Shown: positions 18,824 to 29,175, counted from the first letter of the stretch. The stretch is 64,000 bases of DNA from Caldilineaceae bacterium (GCA_022821545.1 JAJEDJ010000018.1:62001-126000), one strand, 5' to 3'. Notes: generated from the letters alone by a model not told the origin. Program-made: numbers and translations.

Positions 18824-20611
18824 ATGAGCGAAACGATTGAAGCAACCATCAAGACGACGCCGGCGAATGTGGAAGCCGAGCAGGCAGTGCTCGGTTCCCT
18901 TTTGATCGATCCGGATGCTATTGTCAAGGTTTCCACTACGCTGCGTGACGCCGACTTCTATCGCGAGCCGCACCAGTGGATCTATAGCGCGTTGCTGGCC
19001 CTGCACGAACGGCGGGAGCCTGCTGATTTTGTGACGCTCGTCGACGAACTGGAAAGAAACGAACGCCTCGAAGAGATCGGTGGTCCCGCCTATATAACGC
19101 AGCTGATCAACAGCACGCCGACGGCCATATATGTAGACCACTACGCGCGCATCGTAGAACGCACCGCCACTCTGCGGCGCCTGATCGGGGCGGCCAACCA
19201 GATCGCCGAACTCGCCTATGACGAAAGCCATGAAGTTAACGAAGTTGTCGACAGGGCGGAAGGGATTATTTTCGGCGTCAGCGAGAGCCGTATTCACAGA
19301 GATCTGACACCGGTTGCGCGCGTATTGGACGAAGTCGTCGACCAGATTGACTTTCTGGCCCGCAATCAGAACAGGCTGATGGGCGTTCCCACCGGCTTTG
19401 TCCTGCTTGACAAGATGCTGGGCGGTTTCCAGAAGAGTGACCTGATAATAGTTGCCGGCCGTCCTGGAATGGGCAAGTCCAGCCTGGGACTGTCAATCGC
19501 CCAGAATGCCGCCCGCCGCTACAATGCCCGCGTTGCCATTTTCAGCCTGGAGATGAGCAGTGAGCAGGTTGTTCAACGTCTGCTCTCCATCGAGACCGCC
19601 ATCGACAGTCATCGCTTGCGAATGGGTCAGATCGATGAGGAAGAATGGCCGATCCTGGTTGAAGCAGCGAATACACTCTCCGGAACCAATATCTTTATAG
19701 ACGACACACCGAGCGCGTCTGTGCTGGAGATCAGAACCAAGGCGCGGCGGCTCTACGCCGAACGCGGCATCGATTTAATTGTCGTCGATTACATGCAGCT
19801 GATGTCCGGGGGTGGAAGTGGAGGGCCTCGAGGGGAAAACCGCCAGCAGGAGATCAGTTTCATCAGCCGCTCCTTGAAGGGACTGGCCCGAGAACTCAAC
19901 GTGCCCGTGATCGCCCTCAGCCAGCTGAGCCGGGCGGTCGAGACCAGGGCAAACAACAAGCCGGTGCTCTCCGATCTGCGCGAAAGCGGGTGTCTCTGCG
20001 GGGACACTCGGGTCTACCTACCCGAACTGGGCGTGTCGCTTCCGATATCGGAACTTGTGCATCACAGAATGTTCAAGGTCGCAGCCCTCGATCAGACAAG
20101 AAACGGCCTGGTGCCGGCCAGCGTCAGCAACGCATTCGCCACTGGCACCGAACCGGTCTTCCGCCTTACGACAGAACAGGGCAGGACGATTCGCGCGACT
20201 GCCAACCACAGGTTCTTTTCCGAACAGGGATGGAAGCGTCTGGACGAACTACGCAATAGTGAAAGAGTTGCCGCACAATCAGCAACACTGGCAGGCTCCG
20301 TTCTCTGGGACCAGGTGGCCTCGATTCACGCTGACGGGATTGAAGACGTATACGATCTCACGGTGCCGTTCTATCACAATTTTGCCGCCAACGAATTCAT
20401 TGTCCATAACTCGATTGAACAGGACGCCGACGTTGTCATCTTTGTCTATCGAGAAGATTACTACAACGAAGAGTCGGACCAGCAGAACATCGCCGACCTG
20501 ATGATCGCCAAGCACCGCCACGGCACTACGGGAACGGTCAGCCTCTATTTCCGCAAGGAGCTGACCCAGTTTCGCGATCTGGAGCTGCGGCGAGAAGACC
20601 TGGACTATTAG
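18824..20611 (+). CDS. dnaB: Replicative DNA helicase DnaB, interrupted by a mini-intein
   Basis: The 595-residue precursor contains a standard DnaB of 455 residues after removal of a 140-residue intein (residues 390-529). The N-terminal DnaB domain begins at [14 protein letters not shown]. The RecA-like motor has Walker A GRPGMGKS at 212-219, and [11 protein letters not shown] marks Walker B. The flanking exteins read SDLRESG and SIEQDADVV, so splicing restores the normal family sequence. DnaB unwinds DNA ahead of the replisome as a hexamer. No Shine-Dalgarno sequence is visible before the ATG at 18824. The next genes encode a DnaD-like protein and a DnaC-like loader, forming a replication-initiation operon. 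Confidence 0.95.
   Translation: MSETIEATIKTTPANVEAEQAVLGSLLIDPDAIVKVSTTLRDADFYREPHQWIYSALLALHERREPADFVTLVDELERNERLEEIGGPAYITQLINSTPTAIYVDHYARIVERTATLRRLIGAANQIAELAYDESHEVNEVVDRAEGIIFGVSESRIHRDLTPVARVLDEVVDQIDFLARNQNRLMGVPTGFVLLDKMLGGFQKSDLIIVAGRPGMGKSSLGLSIAQNAARRYNARVAIFSLEMSSEQVVQRLLSIETAIDSHRLRMGQIDEEEWPILVEAANTLSGTNIFIDDTPSASVLEIRTKARRLYAERGIDLIVVDYMQLMSGGGSGGPRGENRQQEISFISRSLKGLARELNVPVIALSQLSRAVETRANNKPVLSDLRESGCLCGDTRVYLPELGVSLPISELVHHRMFKVAALDQTRNGLVPASVSNAFATGTEPVFRLTTEQGRTIRATANHRFFSEQGWKRLDELRNSERVAAQSATLAGSVLWDQVASIHADGIEDVYDLTVPFYHNFAANEFIVHNSIEQDADVVIFVYREDYYNEESDQQNIADLMIAKHRHGTTGTVSLYFRKELTQFRDLELRREDLDY
19991..20410 (+). other. DnaB mini-intein (140 residues, no homing endonuclease)
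   Basis: The intein starts at Cys390 ([11 protein letters not shown], block A) and ends at Asn529 with the penultimate His528 (NEFIVHN, block G). Ser530 is the first C-extein residue. Block B is [10 protein letters not shown] and block F is [12 protein letters not shown]. All residues needed for protein splicing are present. The insertion site matches that of the Synechocystis DnaB intein (RESG before, SIEQ after). At 140 residues there is no room for a LAGLIDADG or HNH endonuclease domain, so this is a natural mini-intein. Confidence 0.95.
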
Positions 20612-20675
20612 TTCGCAGTCTTGCTGAACCCACGCAGGCTATCGTTATAAGGGCGCCTTTTCCGACGGAGCAGAA

Positions 20676-21413
20676 GTGACTCGACAACCTCCAGGCTTTA
20701 TCGGTTTTCCTGATCAGGAGATACAGGCGGTCGTCGTTCCGGATCTGTTTTTTGTAGACCTTCTCCCCCAGATCGACGACTTGGCGGAGCTGAAGCTGAC
20801 GGTCTACTTTTTCTGGCTGCTGAACGAGCAGGAAGGGCCGCTGCGATTTGTCCGCGGGGAGGACTTGCGCCGGGACGAAACGCTTCTGAAGAGCTTGAGC
20901 CTGGACAGCGAACTGCGAACTCCCCTGAACGTGCTGGAAGAGGCGCTCAAGCGCGCGGTCGTGCGCAACACACTGATCCGAATGGACGTGGAAACGAACG
21001 CGCAAGGGGGCGCGAAGGGTCAAAACGGTCAGAGCCGGCAGAACGAAGGCGGCTCTCCTTCAGTGGACGGGGAGACGCCAGTCGAGGACTGGTACTTCCT
21101 GAATTCGGCCAAAGGGCGCCAGTCCGTCGCTGCCATCCGCCAGGGCAGGTTGGCTGAGCTGCAGGGCATAATACCTGACGAAGCCCGGCTGCGGGTTGAG
21201 CGACCGAATATCTTCGTGCTATACGAGCAGAACTTTGGCCTGATGACAGCCATGATTGCCGACCAGCTCAGGGACCTTGAAAAAAGCTACCCTCCCGACT
21301 GGATCACTGAGGCAATGGAGATTGCTCTTCTCAACAACAAGCGCCACCTGAACTACATTCGCGCGATACTGAGAAGATGGGAAACGGAAGGCAAGGACGA
21401 AGGTTATGGATGA
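20676..21413 (+). CDS. DnaD-like replication initiation protein
   Basis: The 245-residue protein has an N-terminal winged-helix-like region ([21 protein letters not shown]), a variable linker rich in Gln and Gly, and a C-terminal DnaD/DnaB2 domain ([38 protein letters not shown]). DnaD-type proteins help load the helicase at the origin in Firmicutes. It starts with GTG at 20676, 64 nt after dnaB, and overlaps the loader gene by 8 nt. The three genes probably act as one helicase-loading set. Confidence 0.8.
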   Translation: MTRQPPGFIGFPDQEIQAVVVPDLFFVDLLPQIDDLAELKLTVYFFWLLNEQEGPLRFVRGEDLRRDETLLKSLSLDSELRTPLNVLEEALKRAVVRNTLIRMDVETNAQGGAKGQNGQSRQNEGGSPSVDGETPVEDWYFLNSAKGRQSVAAIRQGRLAELQGIIPDEARLRVERPNIFVLYEQNFGLMTAMIADQLRDLEKSYPPDWITEAMEIALLNNKRHLNYIRAILRRWETEGKDEGYG

Positions 21414-22917
21414 GTTGAACGACCTTCTGCGGGGAATGGCTGAAGGGATGAATGGGGGCAGGCAGCCGAACTACCGGGACGCCGCAGATCAGGAGTCTGC
21501 CGACGACATGGGCGCGGCGCCAGGGCGGGACCGTCCGGCGCCGCCGGGCCTGCCTTCACGCTCGCAGCGTCTGGGCCGCGCCGAGCCGGTCTTTTGCGAA
21601 ATGTGCGGCGGCGCGGGCTTTCTCATTGACGATCTGCCGGTAGGCCATCCCGACTATGGCAGACCTGTCCCTTGTCGCTGCAAGCTGGACGAACGCCGCT
21701 CGAGACGGCGCAGCCACTTCAGGGATGTTCACAAGCTGGCAGCGCTGGCGCGATTCACTTTCGAGAATTTCGATACAGATCTTTCCTATCTCCCTCCCCA
21801 TAAACTTGATAGCCTGGAAAGGGCCTATGACGCGGCGTACGAATTTGCGTTGAAGCCCGCCGGCTGGCTGTTATGCACCGGCACATACGGATGCGGGAAG
21901 ACCCACCTCGCCGCGGCCATCGCCAACCACCGCATCGAGAATGACCTGTCAGCCATTTTCGTCGTCGTACCCGATCTGTTGGACCACCTGCGTTCTACTT
22001 TCGGTCCCAGCAGCGAAGCCAGTTATGACGACCTCTTCGACGAAGTTCGGAACACGGCGGTTCTGATCCTTGACGATCTTGGGGTACAGGTCACAAGCCC
22101 CTGGACGCAGGAGAAGATGTTTCAGATTCTGAATGACCGGTACAACAGACAACTGCCGACCGTCTTGACGACAAATCAGCGGCTCGAAGACCTCGACCAG
22201 CGACTGCGCAGCCGCCTTCAGGACCAGGACCTCGTAAGACATATCCCCATCCTTGCAACAGATTATCGCGTGGGCGCAAACCCGGGTCAGGGCGATCTGA
22301 GTACGCTCTCCTATCACGCAGCGCAGACGTTTGAGACGTTTGAAGTGCAGCGGCGCAACAGCTCCGCGGCAGTTTCTTCCAATCTGCGCAGAGTAAAGGA
22401 GGCGGCGGAGGCGTTCGCTTTTAATGGTAGTGGCTGGTTAATCCTTCTGGGGGCAAGCGGCGTTGGCAAGACTCATCTGGCGGCGGCGATTTCGAATGCT
22501 CTGCGAGCCGATGGGCTGGACGACGTTATGTTCGTGGTTGTTCCGGACCTGCTCGATTATTTACGGGCGGCCTTTAGTCCCCAGTCCCCCGTACCTTACG
22601 ATCGCCGCTTTGACGAGTTGAAACGTACTCCCATGCTCGTTCTGGACGATCTTGGGACCGAGAGCGCAACACCCTGGGCTAAAGAGAAGCTGTTTCAGCT
22701 CCTCAATTTCCGTTACACGGCGCTGCTGCCGACTGTCATTACATCGAGCATCGCGGAGGACAAACTGGAGCCCTGGCTGCGCACTCGCATAAATGATGCG
22801 AACCATTGCCATGTATTGACTATTGAAACTGCCAGCTTTCGCGGCAGCGCCGATCAGAAGGGATCGCGCCAGTTCAAGCGTCCGCAGAATCCATCGGGGG
22901 GTAAAATCCCTTATTGA
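21406..22917 (+). CDS. DnaC/DnaI-type helicase loader with two tandem AAA+ modules
   Basis: This 503-residue protein is about twice the length of a normal loader. After an N-terminal Gly/Arg-rich region comes a zinc ribbon (Cys64, Cys67, Cys90, Cys92). Two AAA+ ATPase modules follow. Module 1 has Walker A GTYGCGKT (159-166) and Walker B LILDDLG (Asp223-224). Module 2 has GASGVGKT (349-356) and LVLDDLG (Asp414-415). The modules share long matching stretches such as [17 protein letters not shown] and EKxFQxLNxRY, so they arose by duplication. It should load DnaB onto DNA. Both ATP sites look intact. Confidence 0.88.
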   Translation: MDELNDLLRGMAEGMNGGRQPNYRDAADQESADDMGAAPGRDRPAPPGLPSRSQRLGRAEPVFCEMCGGAGFLIDDLPVGHPDYGRPVPCRCKLDERRSRRRSHFRDVHKLAALARFTFENFDTDLSYLPPHKLDSLERAYDAAYEFALKPAGWLLCTGTYGCGKTHLAAAIANHRIENDLSAIFVVVPDLLDHLRSTFGPSSEASYDDLFDEVRNTAVLILDDLGVQVTSPWTQEKMFQILNDRYNRQLPTVLTTNQRLEDLDQRLRSRLQDQDLVRHIPILATDYRVGANPGQGDLSTLSYHAAQTFETFEVQRRNSSAAVSSNLRRVKEAAEAFAFNGSGWLILLGASGVGKTHLAAAISNALRADGLDDVMFVVVPDLLDYLRAAFSPQSPVPYDRRFDELKRTPMLVLDDLGTESATPWAKEKLFQLLNFRYTALLPTVITSSIAEDKLEPWLRTRINDANHCHVLTIETASFRGSADQKGSRQFKRPQNPSGGKIPY

Positions 22918-22958
22918 GAGTAGTAATTTGACCCCTCTTCCAACGTTTAGTCAGCTTA

Positions 22959-22967
22959 TGATATAAT
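22959..22967 (+). promoter_or_regulatory. Extended -10 promoter of the SH3 lipoprotein gene
   Basis: TGATATAAT gives a perfect extended -10 element with TATAAT at 22962-22967. No good -35 is found at 16-18 nt upstream. Transcription would start near 22974, about 66 nt before the ATG at 23040. Confidence 0.6.
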
Positions 22968-23039
22968 CTTCTGGCCCTTTTTCCTCCGTTGTTTCCGTAT
23001 GACCGCCTGCCAATTGATATGAAGAGGGGAATCCGTTCT

Positions 23040-23957
23040 ATGCGCTGGTTACGCCTGCCGACCTTCTTGTTTACGCTCCTGCTGGTTGCCGCCTGCGGCT
23101 CGCGGAATGCGTCGGTAGAACCGGCCCTTCCCACGAACACGCCGGTTCCGACATTCACCGCTACTCCAGCCGGCGCAGCGCCCGCGACAGGTGGAGGGGA
23201 GGTCAGTTCGCAGACGCCGTCCCAACCAGCCGCAACACCTGCTCCGGCGGTGGCGGCGGCAACCGCAACGCCTGAGTCTCCTATGGTAACGATTGGGAAT
23301 GTACTCATGAATGTTCGCGGAGGCCCGGGCACCAACTATAACGTCGTGGGCACGGCTTCGCCCGGCCAGGAGTTCCGAATTACCGGCAAGAATCCGGGGC
23401 TCGGGGACTGGTGGCAGATTGACTACGGAGGCCGAACGGGGTGGGTTTACAGCCAACTGGTTACTGCAGCGAATGCCGAAACCGTGCAGGTGGCCCTGAA
23501 CATTCCGGCGCCCCCGCCGCCGACCGCCACTCCGATCCCGCCGACCCCTGTTCCCGCGCCAACACAACCTCCTGCGCCCCGGTTCCCGTACTCTCTGGTT
23601 GATAGGGGACAATGTCCACAGAACAGGCAGCAGACCTTTTTTGAGGGTATCGTGCGTGACCGAAACAACAACCCCAAGAACGGTGTATGCTTACACATCG
23701 CCTTTGGAGGCCCGCGGAACACTAAGTGTTCCGGCTGCGGAAAACCTACAGGAAACTGGGGATTCTCTCCCTTTGGAGGTCCGGCTTCGTCAGGCACCTT
23801 CATAGAAATCTATGTTGTGAATTGTCCTAGCTCCGGGTGGGATGATCCGAGAACGCGCACGAAGGACTTTTCGAATCTTTCGCCCCTCTCTGAGAAGTGG
23901 ACGACCACGGTAGGCGAAAGCGTTGGCTGCAAGGACATCACTTTCAAGGAAAACTAG
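23040..23957 (+). CDS. SH3-domain lipoprotein
   Basis: The 305-residue protein has a lipoprotein signal (LLLVAACGS), a Thr/Pro/Ala-rich linker, and a bacterial SH3 domain (VLMNVRGGPGTNYNVVG ... GRTGWVYSQLV). A second Pro/Thr linker and a C-terminal Cys-containing domain of about 115 residues (EGIVRDRNNNPKNGVCLHI; KCSGCGKPTG) follow. The last domain resembles a carboxypeptidase-regulatory-like fold. The ATG at 23040 with GAGGGG upstream is preferred to the in-frame ATGs at 22989 and 23019. It is probably a cell-surface protein that binds wall components. No enzyme domain is seen. Confidence 0.8.
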   Translation: MRWLRLPTFLFTLLLVAACGSRNASVEPALPTNTPVPTFTATPAGAAPATGGGEVSSQTPSQPAATPAPAVAAATATPESPMVTIGNVLMNVRGGPGTNYNVVGTASPGQEFRITGKNPGLGDWWQIDYGGRTGWVYSQLVTAANAETVQVALNIPAPPPPTATPIPPTPVPAPTQPPAPRFPYSLVDRGQCPQNRQQTFFEGIVRDRNNNPKNGVCLHIAFGGPRNTKCSGCGKPTGNWGFSPFGGPASSGTFIEIYVVNCPSSGWDDPRTRTKDFSNLSPLSEKWTTTVGESVGCKDITFKEN

Positions 23958-24031
23958 AGCGCGCGGCGTCGGGTTGACCCTTTGGCACTTCCGGCCTGGA
24001 AGCTGGGTTAGACATCTGAGATTCGAACATT

Positions 24032-25312
24032 GTGAAACGCGCAGTACGTGAAACTCTGATTCTGTGGGCCGGCCTGCTGCTGTGCGGCGGACTGGCCCTC
24101 TTGCTGTTGGCAGCAGGCCCTTCTCGACTGTGGCTTGAGGCTCAAACGGGCGAGACCGACTTTCTCCCCCAGATCAAAGGGCTGACCGACCTGGCCGGAG
24201 GCGTTCTGCGGCCGCGGCCACAGCTTGCTCCGCAGGAAGTGACTGATCATGCCGACGTCTCCCCGTTCGGTGTGAACGTCTTTCTCGAACAGGAGGTCGA
24301 ACCTGCCAAACGGGAAAGGGCAGTAAAACTGGCCGCAGAGGCCGGATTCAGATGGTTGCGGCAGGAGTTTGTATGGGAGGACATCGAGGTTCACGGCAAA
24401 GGCGATTTCGAGGACCGTCGTCACGAACCGGCCCGCTCCGCCTGGCAAAAGTACGATCAGATCGTAGCCCTGGCTGAACAACACGATTTGCAGCTGATAG
24501 TCAGAATCTCCAATCCGCCTGCCTGGAGCCGCGCCAAGGGCAACGAGGCCGGTTCCTACGCGCCGCCCGACAACTACCAGGATTTCGCTGATTTCGCCGG
24601 CGCGGTGGCCGCACGTTACGAGGGCCGGATCCGATACTATCAGCTGTGGAACGAACCCAATATCTTCCCCGAATGGGGTGTCGACACTATTGATCCGGAA
24701 GCGTACGTCGAACTGCTCGCGTCAGGCGCCAGCGCGATTCGCGCCGTCGACCCCGAAGCCGTGATCATCGCCGGCGCGCTGGCCGCGACCGTAGACCTGG
24801 ACGGGACGAAGGTCCCTGAACGCAGCTTTTCGGATCTCCTTTTTCTGCAGAGGATGTACAACGCAGGCGCCTCCCCCTACTTCGATGTAATGGCTACGCA
24901 AGGTTACGGGCTTTGGTCCGGGCCGACCGACCGGCGCATGCACCCGCGCGTCATGAACTTCGGCCGGCCGCAGTTCATACGCGATCTGATGGTCGTCAAC
25001 GGCGATGGACACAAGCCAATCTGGATAAGCGAGATGAACTGGAATGCGGCTCCGATAGACGTCGAGCCGCGTTACGGGCGCGTTGGTCTCGACGAGCAGT
25101 CGTCGAACCTGCCCCGGGCCTACGAGCGCATTCGCGAGGAGTGGCCCTGGTTGGGCGTCGCCAACGTCTGGTATCTGAAGCGGGCCACGGACCTCTGGGA
25201 GCAGAACCGGCAACCGGAGGCCTATTTTCGTCTTCTCGCGCCGGATTTCACCCCGCAGCCGGTATATGATTCGGTCCGAGCCTACATTTCCAGCGTTGGC
25301 GGTCAAGAATAG
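24032..25312 (+). CDS. Membrane-anchored clan GH-A glycoside hydrolase-like protein
   Basis: The 426-residue protein begins with a hydrophobic signal or anchor helix (LILWAGLLLCGGLALLLLAAG) and continues as a TIM-barrel glycosidase. The acid/base Glu is in YYQLWNEPN and the likely nucleophile Glu is in IWISEMNW. Family-level assignment (GH5, GH39 or a related group) is not possible by eye. It starts with GTG at 24032 and ends 3 nt before the next gene, a glycosyltransferase, so the two may process the same surface glycan. Confidence 0.75.
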   Translation: MKRAVRETLILWAGLLLCGGLALLLLAAGPSRLWLEAQTGETDFLPQIKGLTDLAGGVLRPRPQLAPQEVTDHADVSPFGVNVFLEQEVEPAKRERAVKLAAEAGFRWLRQEFVWEDIEVHGKGDFEDRRHEPARSAWQKYDQIVALAEQHDLQLIVRISNPPAWSRAKGNEAGSYAPPDNYQDFADFAGAVAARYEGRIRYYQLWNEPNIFPEWGVDTIDPEAYVELLASGASAIRAVDPEAVIIAGALAATVDLDGTKVPERSFSDLLFLQRMYNAGASPYFDVMATQGYGLWSGPTDRRMHPRVMNFGRPQFIRDLMVVNGDGHKPIWISEMNWNAAPIDVEPRYGRVGLDEQSSNLPRAYERIREEWPWLGVANVWYLKRATDLWEQNRQPEAYFRLLAPDFTPQPVYDSVRAYISSVGGQE

Positions 25313-25315
25313 ACT

Positions 25316-27760
25316 ATGCTGAAGATGACGGCGCGACCGTCTCTTTTGCGTTGCGCCTTATTCGTTGCCATTCTGGCGCTTGCCGCATTTGTCCGCTTCT
25401 ACTGCCTCACCTGTTCATCCCTCTGGCACGACGAAGGTAACTCCTGGGCTGTGGCGCAACGCAGCTTCGATCAGATCGCGAGAGACGCCGCGGCCGATAT
25501 CCATCCGCCGGGCTACTACTGGCTCCTGAAGCTCTGGGCTGGCATGGCCGGCTTCTCCGCCTGGGGGCTTCGCAGCCTTTCGGCGCTAGCGGGCCTGCTA
25601 TCCGTGGCGGTCGTCTACCGTATCGCGCGGGAGATGGCCGCCGGCACAACGAGGAGCCGTTACGAATTCGCACTCCTCGCATCCTTCCTGGCCGCACTGA
25701 GTCCCTTTCAGGTCTACTACAGCCAGGAAGCGCGTATGTACGCGCTGCTGACGCTGGAAGGTTCTGTCCTGATGTGGTCGCTGCTGGCCATGACAAATCG
25801 GGTCGCGGCGCAAGGCCTGAGACCCTCGGTCGCCAAGTATGCAGTACTCTATCTGCTTGCGGCCAGCGCGGGCCTGTGGACGCATTACATCTTTGCCCTA
25901 CTCCTGGCCGCGGCGGGGGGAGCGGCAGTTTGGTGGTTGCTGGGGAGCAGGCAGCTGCGGCGCGCCGAAGGGAGTGAACACGGCCTCGATACCGCAGTCT
26001 ACGGGAGCACGTCAGATCGCTGGAAGCCCTTCTTCCTCTTCCTGGTCCTGAATTTCCTCGCGCTGCTGGCATACTCACCCTGGCTGGCAACGGGCATTGA
26101 ACGACTACTCAGCTGGCCATCCCAGGAGGGACCTACCGGCACGCTGGAGGGGCTAAGACTGACGCTTCAGACCTTTGCCACAGGGACGATCCGCACTGGA
26201 CCGCAGTTGGCGTGGGGAGGGCTTCTGCTAGTCGCGCTTCTTCCCATATGCGGACTCTGGAGTCTGAGACGCTCCGTCGCCAGCACGGTCTTGCTGCTCT
26301 GGTTGTTCTTGCCTCTGGGGGCAATGTTCATTTTCGGTCTGGTCAGTACCCCGTTCTTGAAGTTCCTCCTGATACTTTCGCCTGCCTGGTGCCTCGCTGC
26401 GGCCGCTTGTCCCCGATGTCTCCCTACTCAACTGTTCCCGGTCAGCCCATTGAGTTGGCCTCTGGCATCGCAGAGCGGGGAAGGGAGGGGAGATCCGAAG
26501 GCATTTCGACTTCCGAATTCACCCGTTGCCGCCGGCGTAACTGCCGTTGTGGCCGCCGTTCTGGCCGTAACCGCGCTCCCACCCTACTACTCCGACCCTG
26601 CAGCGCGTGACAACTACGCGGGCATTGCCCGGACGGTATCTGCTCTTGGTGACCCGAATTGGGACATTGTCGTTCTGAATGCTCCTGGACAGGCTGATGT
26701 TTGGCGCTTCTACGATGTTGGGTTTGACTTTATTCCATTGCCCGCGGACAGGCCTCCCGACCGGGCCGGAACTGAACAGACGCTGGATAGAGAGACTGCT
26801 GAACGCCGGCGGATCTTTGCAGTTTTTTGGGCGACCGAGCAGTCCGACCGGGAGAGTATCGTCGAGAATTGGTTGGGAAGACACGCTTTCAAAGGATGGG
26901 AAAGCTGGCAAGGCAATGTTCGGTTTGCGACCTACTCCATGCCGGGTGTCCTTACCTGCAGGGCCCTGGATCAGCCCCAAGTCTTCGAAGAGGTCGCTGA
27001 GCTGTCCGAGATTTGCCTCTCCCAGGAGCCCTTGGCCCCCGGTGATACGCTTATGGTTGGGCTGCGCTGGCGACCGCTCGGAGAGCCTGACCGGCGTCTC
27101 AAAGTAACGGTGCAACTACTGGATGCCCGCGAACAGGTGATCGTGCAACGGGACGGAGAACCGGCAGGCGGATCATTGCCGACCACGGCCTGGAAAGTCG
27201 GCGAGCTTGTCACCGATAATCATGGCCTCTCCCTTCCGTTTGGCACACCTCCCGGCGACTATCGCCTGATCGCCGCACTCTATGACGCCGAAACCGGATT
27301 GCGGCTCCCCGTCAACGCCGGCGACGCAGTTGAACTCGCCCGGCCGAGCATAGTCCGTCCCAAACAAGAGCCGCCGGCGTCGGTTATCCCTTTTCAGCAC
27401 CGCACGAGCCTTGATTTTGGTCAAGTGGAGGCCGTCGGATATAGCTATCATCATAAGGCCTTTGCACATGCGCCATTGACGCCTCTTTCCGCGGGAGAAA
27501 TGCTCCAGGTAACGCTGTACTGGAGGGCGCCTTCACCCCTTCCCTCAGACTGGCCGGAGGCTCTTGAGATGCGGCTCGTCCTCGGCGGTCAGTCCATAAG
27601 GGTCCCTTTGGCCGGGGGCAACTACCCAACCAGCCGGTGGCGCGCCGGCGAACTGGTCAGGAGCGCCTTCGAAATCCAATTCGACGGATCGGACACCATG
27701 CTCTGGCTGGAAGTCGAAGACACCCGAAAGCAGTTGGGCCGCATTCCTCACGTCGACTGA
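25316..27760 (+). CDS. GT-C (ArnT/PMT-like) membrane glycosyltransferase with C-terminal beta domains
   Basis: The 814-residue protein has about 11-12 predicted membrane helices in its first 480 residues. The catalytic acidic pair is present in SLWHDEGNSW after the first helix, and ADIHPPGYYWLLKLW is the second family motif. These features fit GT39/GT83 enzymes that use lipid-linked sugars. The remaining about 300 residues are extracellular and appear to hold two beta-sandwich modules (VTVQLLDAREQVI; LRLIAALYD-like). A similar module ends the protein encoded at 58991. The acceptor is unknown. Confidence 0.8.
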   Translation: MLKMTARPSLLRCALFVAILALAAFVRFYCLTCSSLWHDEGNSWAVAQRSFDQIARDAAADIHPPGYYWLLKLWAGMAGFSAWGLRSLSALAGLLSVAVVYRIAREMAAGTTRSRYEFALLASFLAALSPFQVYYSQEARMYALLTLEGSVLMWSLLAMTNRVAAQGLRPSVAKYAVLYLLAASAGLWTHYIFALLLAAAGGAAVWWLLGSRQLRRAEGSEHGLDTAVYGSTSDRWKPFFLFLVLNFLALLAYSPWLATGIERLLSWPSQEGPTGTLEGLRLTLQTFATGTIRTGPQLAWGGLLLVALLPICGLWSLRRSVASTVLLLWLFLPLGAMFIFGLVSTPFLKFLLILSPAWCLAAAACPRCLPTQLFPVSPLSWPLASQSGEGRGDPKAFRLPNSPVAAGVTAVVAAVLAVTALPPYYSDPAARDNYAGIARTVSALGDPNWDIVVLNAPGQADVWRFYDVGFDFIPLPADRPPDRAGTEQTLDRETAERRRIFAVFWATEQSDRESIVENWLGRHAFKGWESWQGNVRFATYSMPGVLTCRALDQPQVFEEVAELSEICLSQEPLAPGDTLMVGLRWRPLGEPDRRLKVTVQLLDAREQVIVQRDGEPAGGSLPTTAWKVGELVTDNHGLSLPFGTPPGDYRLIAALYDAETGLRLPVNAGDAVELARPSIVRPKQEPPASVIPFQHRTSLDFGQVEAVGYSYHHKAFAHAPLTPLSAGEMLQVTLYWRAPSPLPSDWPEALEMRLVLGGQSIRVPLAGGNYPTSRWRAGELVRSAFEIQFDGSDTMLWLEVEDTRKQLGRIPHVD

Positions 27761-28106
27761 TCTTCGTTAGCGCCCGTCAGGCGCAGCGGCGCAGGCGAAT
27801 TCCTCTCTCCGGCGAGCAAACCTCAGCCTGACTCGATGGCCTGAACGCTGACACCTTCCTCTCTGATGCCAGTCGTCCCGACGCCCGGGAAGAAAGCCGG
27901 TCATTGGGCCGCTGATCCCGCGCCGACCCGGTTTCCTTTGACAAGGAGCTTTGCAGATAGTACGATGGTGCTCGAGGTCAATGGAGTTCCGAGCCGGGAG
28001 GCAGACCGGGCTTTCGCCTTTCGAGCAAACTTTGCCCGGCCTTTGAAATGCGCTCAGGTTTTGCCAGGGAGACTTTGGGCGTTGGTGCAGGAAAGGACTG
28101 GACCCG
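27761..28106. other. Intergenic region with HxlR promoter
   Basis: This 346-nt stretch has no supported gene. Short open frames in it have no recognisable product or ribosome binding site. It contains a consensus-like promoter at 27938-27966 for the regulator gene. Confidence 0.5.
27938..27966 (+). promoter_or_regulatory. Sigma-70-type promoter of the HxlR regulator gene
   Basis: TTGACA (27938-27943) and TACGAT (27961-27966) are 17 nt apart, the same box pair as in the tRNA-Cys promoter. Transcription would start near 27973, giving a leader of about 134 nt before the ATG at 28107. Confidence 0.65.
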
Positions 28107-28487
28107 ATGCAAATGCCAACCCATCCAGTCGTTTTGCCGGATGAGTTGCCCTGCCCAGTAGAAGCAGCCGCGCGAATCATTGGACGGAAATGGACGCTCC
28201 AGATCGTGCATCGTCTTCTCAATGCCAGCAGCAAACGATTCTGTGAGCTCCAGGAAGAGCTGGGGGGCGTCAATCCAGGTACGCTCACCAGCAGACTGAA
28301 GATGCTGGAGGACGAGGGCCTGGTCGTGCGCGAACAGGTCAGTTCAATCCCGCCGCACGTCGAGTACAGTTTGACGGATAAGGGCCGCGAATTGGCGCCG
28401 GTGATCGCCGAAATCTCCGACTGGAGCCAGCGCTGGGTCTGCCATGAGGAACAGAAGGCTGTCGAGATGCGGCTGAAAACGGCGTAA
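28107..28487 (+). CDS. HxlR-family winged-helix transcriptional regulator
   Basis: The 126-residue protein carries the HxlR fold: CPVEAAARIIGRKWTLQIV at the N-terminus with the conserved Cys16, the recognition-helix region GVNPGTLTSRLKMLE, and the wing VEYSLTDKGREL. Such regulators respond to redox or electrophile stress in several bacteria, often through the N-terminal Cys. It is followed after about 35 nt by a metallo-hydrolase gene on the same strand. Its target is unknown. Confidence 0.9.
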   Translation: MQMPTHPVVLPDELPCPVEAAARIIGRKWTLQIVHRLLNASSKRFCELQEELGGVNPGTLTSRLKMLEDEGLVVREQVSSIPPHVEYSLTDKGRELAPVIAEISDWSQRWVCHEEQKAVEMRLKTA

Positions 28488-28521
28488 GGGCTTCGGAAAC
28501 TTTGAAGAGGGAGTGCGCAGC

Positions 28522-29175
28522 GTGTTGATTGCAGGTCTCACCGTCGGACTATTGCAGGAGAACTGCTACATTCTCGGATGTGAGGAGTCTTTCCGCGGCG
28601 TAATCATCGACCCCGGGGACAGCGCCCGAGCCATTCTAAACGAAGTCGAAGAAATGGGCTTGACGATTGAGAAGATAATCAACACGCATTCCCACTTCGA
28701 CCACGTATTGGCGGTGAACGCAGTTCGAGCGGCCACTGGAGCCCCGTTTTATCTGCATCGCGATGACCTTCCCATTCTGCGGGCGGCGCCGGAACGCGTT
28801 CGGGAATGGCTGGGCGCCCGCGTCGACCCTATCGACGAACCGGACCACTTCTTGCAGCAGGGTCAGATGATCGAATTTGGCGCCGAGTCCTTGGAAGTCC
28901 GCTTCACACCGGGTCACTCACCGGGCCACGTCGTCTTTGTTGACCACGCAAACGAGCAGATCTTCGCCGGTGATACACTCTTCCGCGGCAGTATAGGACG
29001 TTTCGATCTGCTGTTAGCGGACGGCCCCACGCTTTACAAGAGCATCCGGGACCAGTTGCTTACACTGCCCGACACGTACGTCGTTTACCCTGGTCACGGG
29101 GAAGCGACCACCATTGGCGCAGAGCGAGAGGCCAATCCTTTTGTGGGCAAGGCTTCCGCGTTCTCCTTCACATGA
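28522..29175 (+). CDS. Metallo-beta-lactamase fold hydrolase (glyoxalase II-like)
   Basis: The 217-residue enzyme has the metal-binding THSHFDH motif (His56, His58, Asp60, His61), a later His in GHSPGHVVF, the bridging Asp in FAGDTLF, and YPGHGEAT at the C-terminus. These fit the YcbL-like/glyoxalase II group of thioester hydrolases. GTG at 28522 is preferred to GTG at 28513 because the purine-rich GAAGAGGG at 28504-28511 is then at normal distance. The true substrate could be S-lactoylglutathione or another thioester. Confidence 0.85.
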   Translation: MLIAGLTVGLLQENCYILGCEESFRGVIIDPGDSARAILNEVEEMGLTIEKIINTHSHFDHVLAVNAVRAATGAPFYLHRDDLPILRAAPERVREWLGARVDPIDEPDHFLQQGQMIEFGAESLEVRFTPGHSPGHVVFVDHANEQIFAGDTLFRGSIGRFDLLLADGPTLYKSIRDQLLTLPDTYVVYPGHGEATTIGAEREANPFVGKASAFSFT

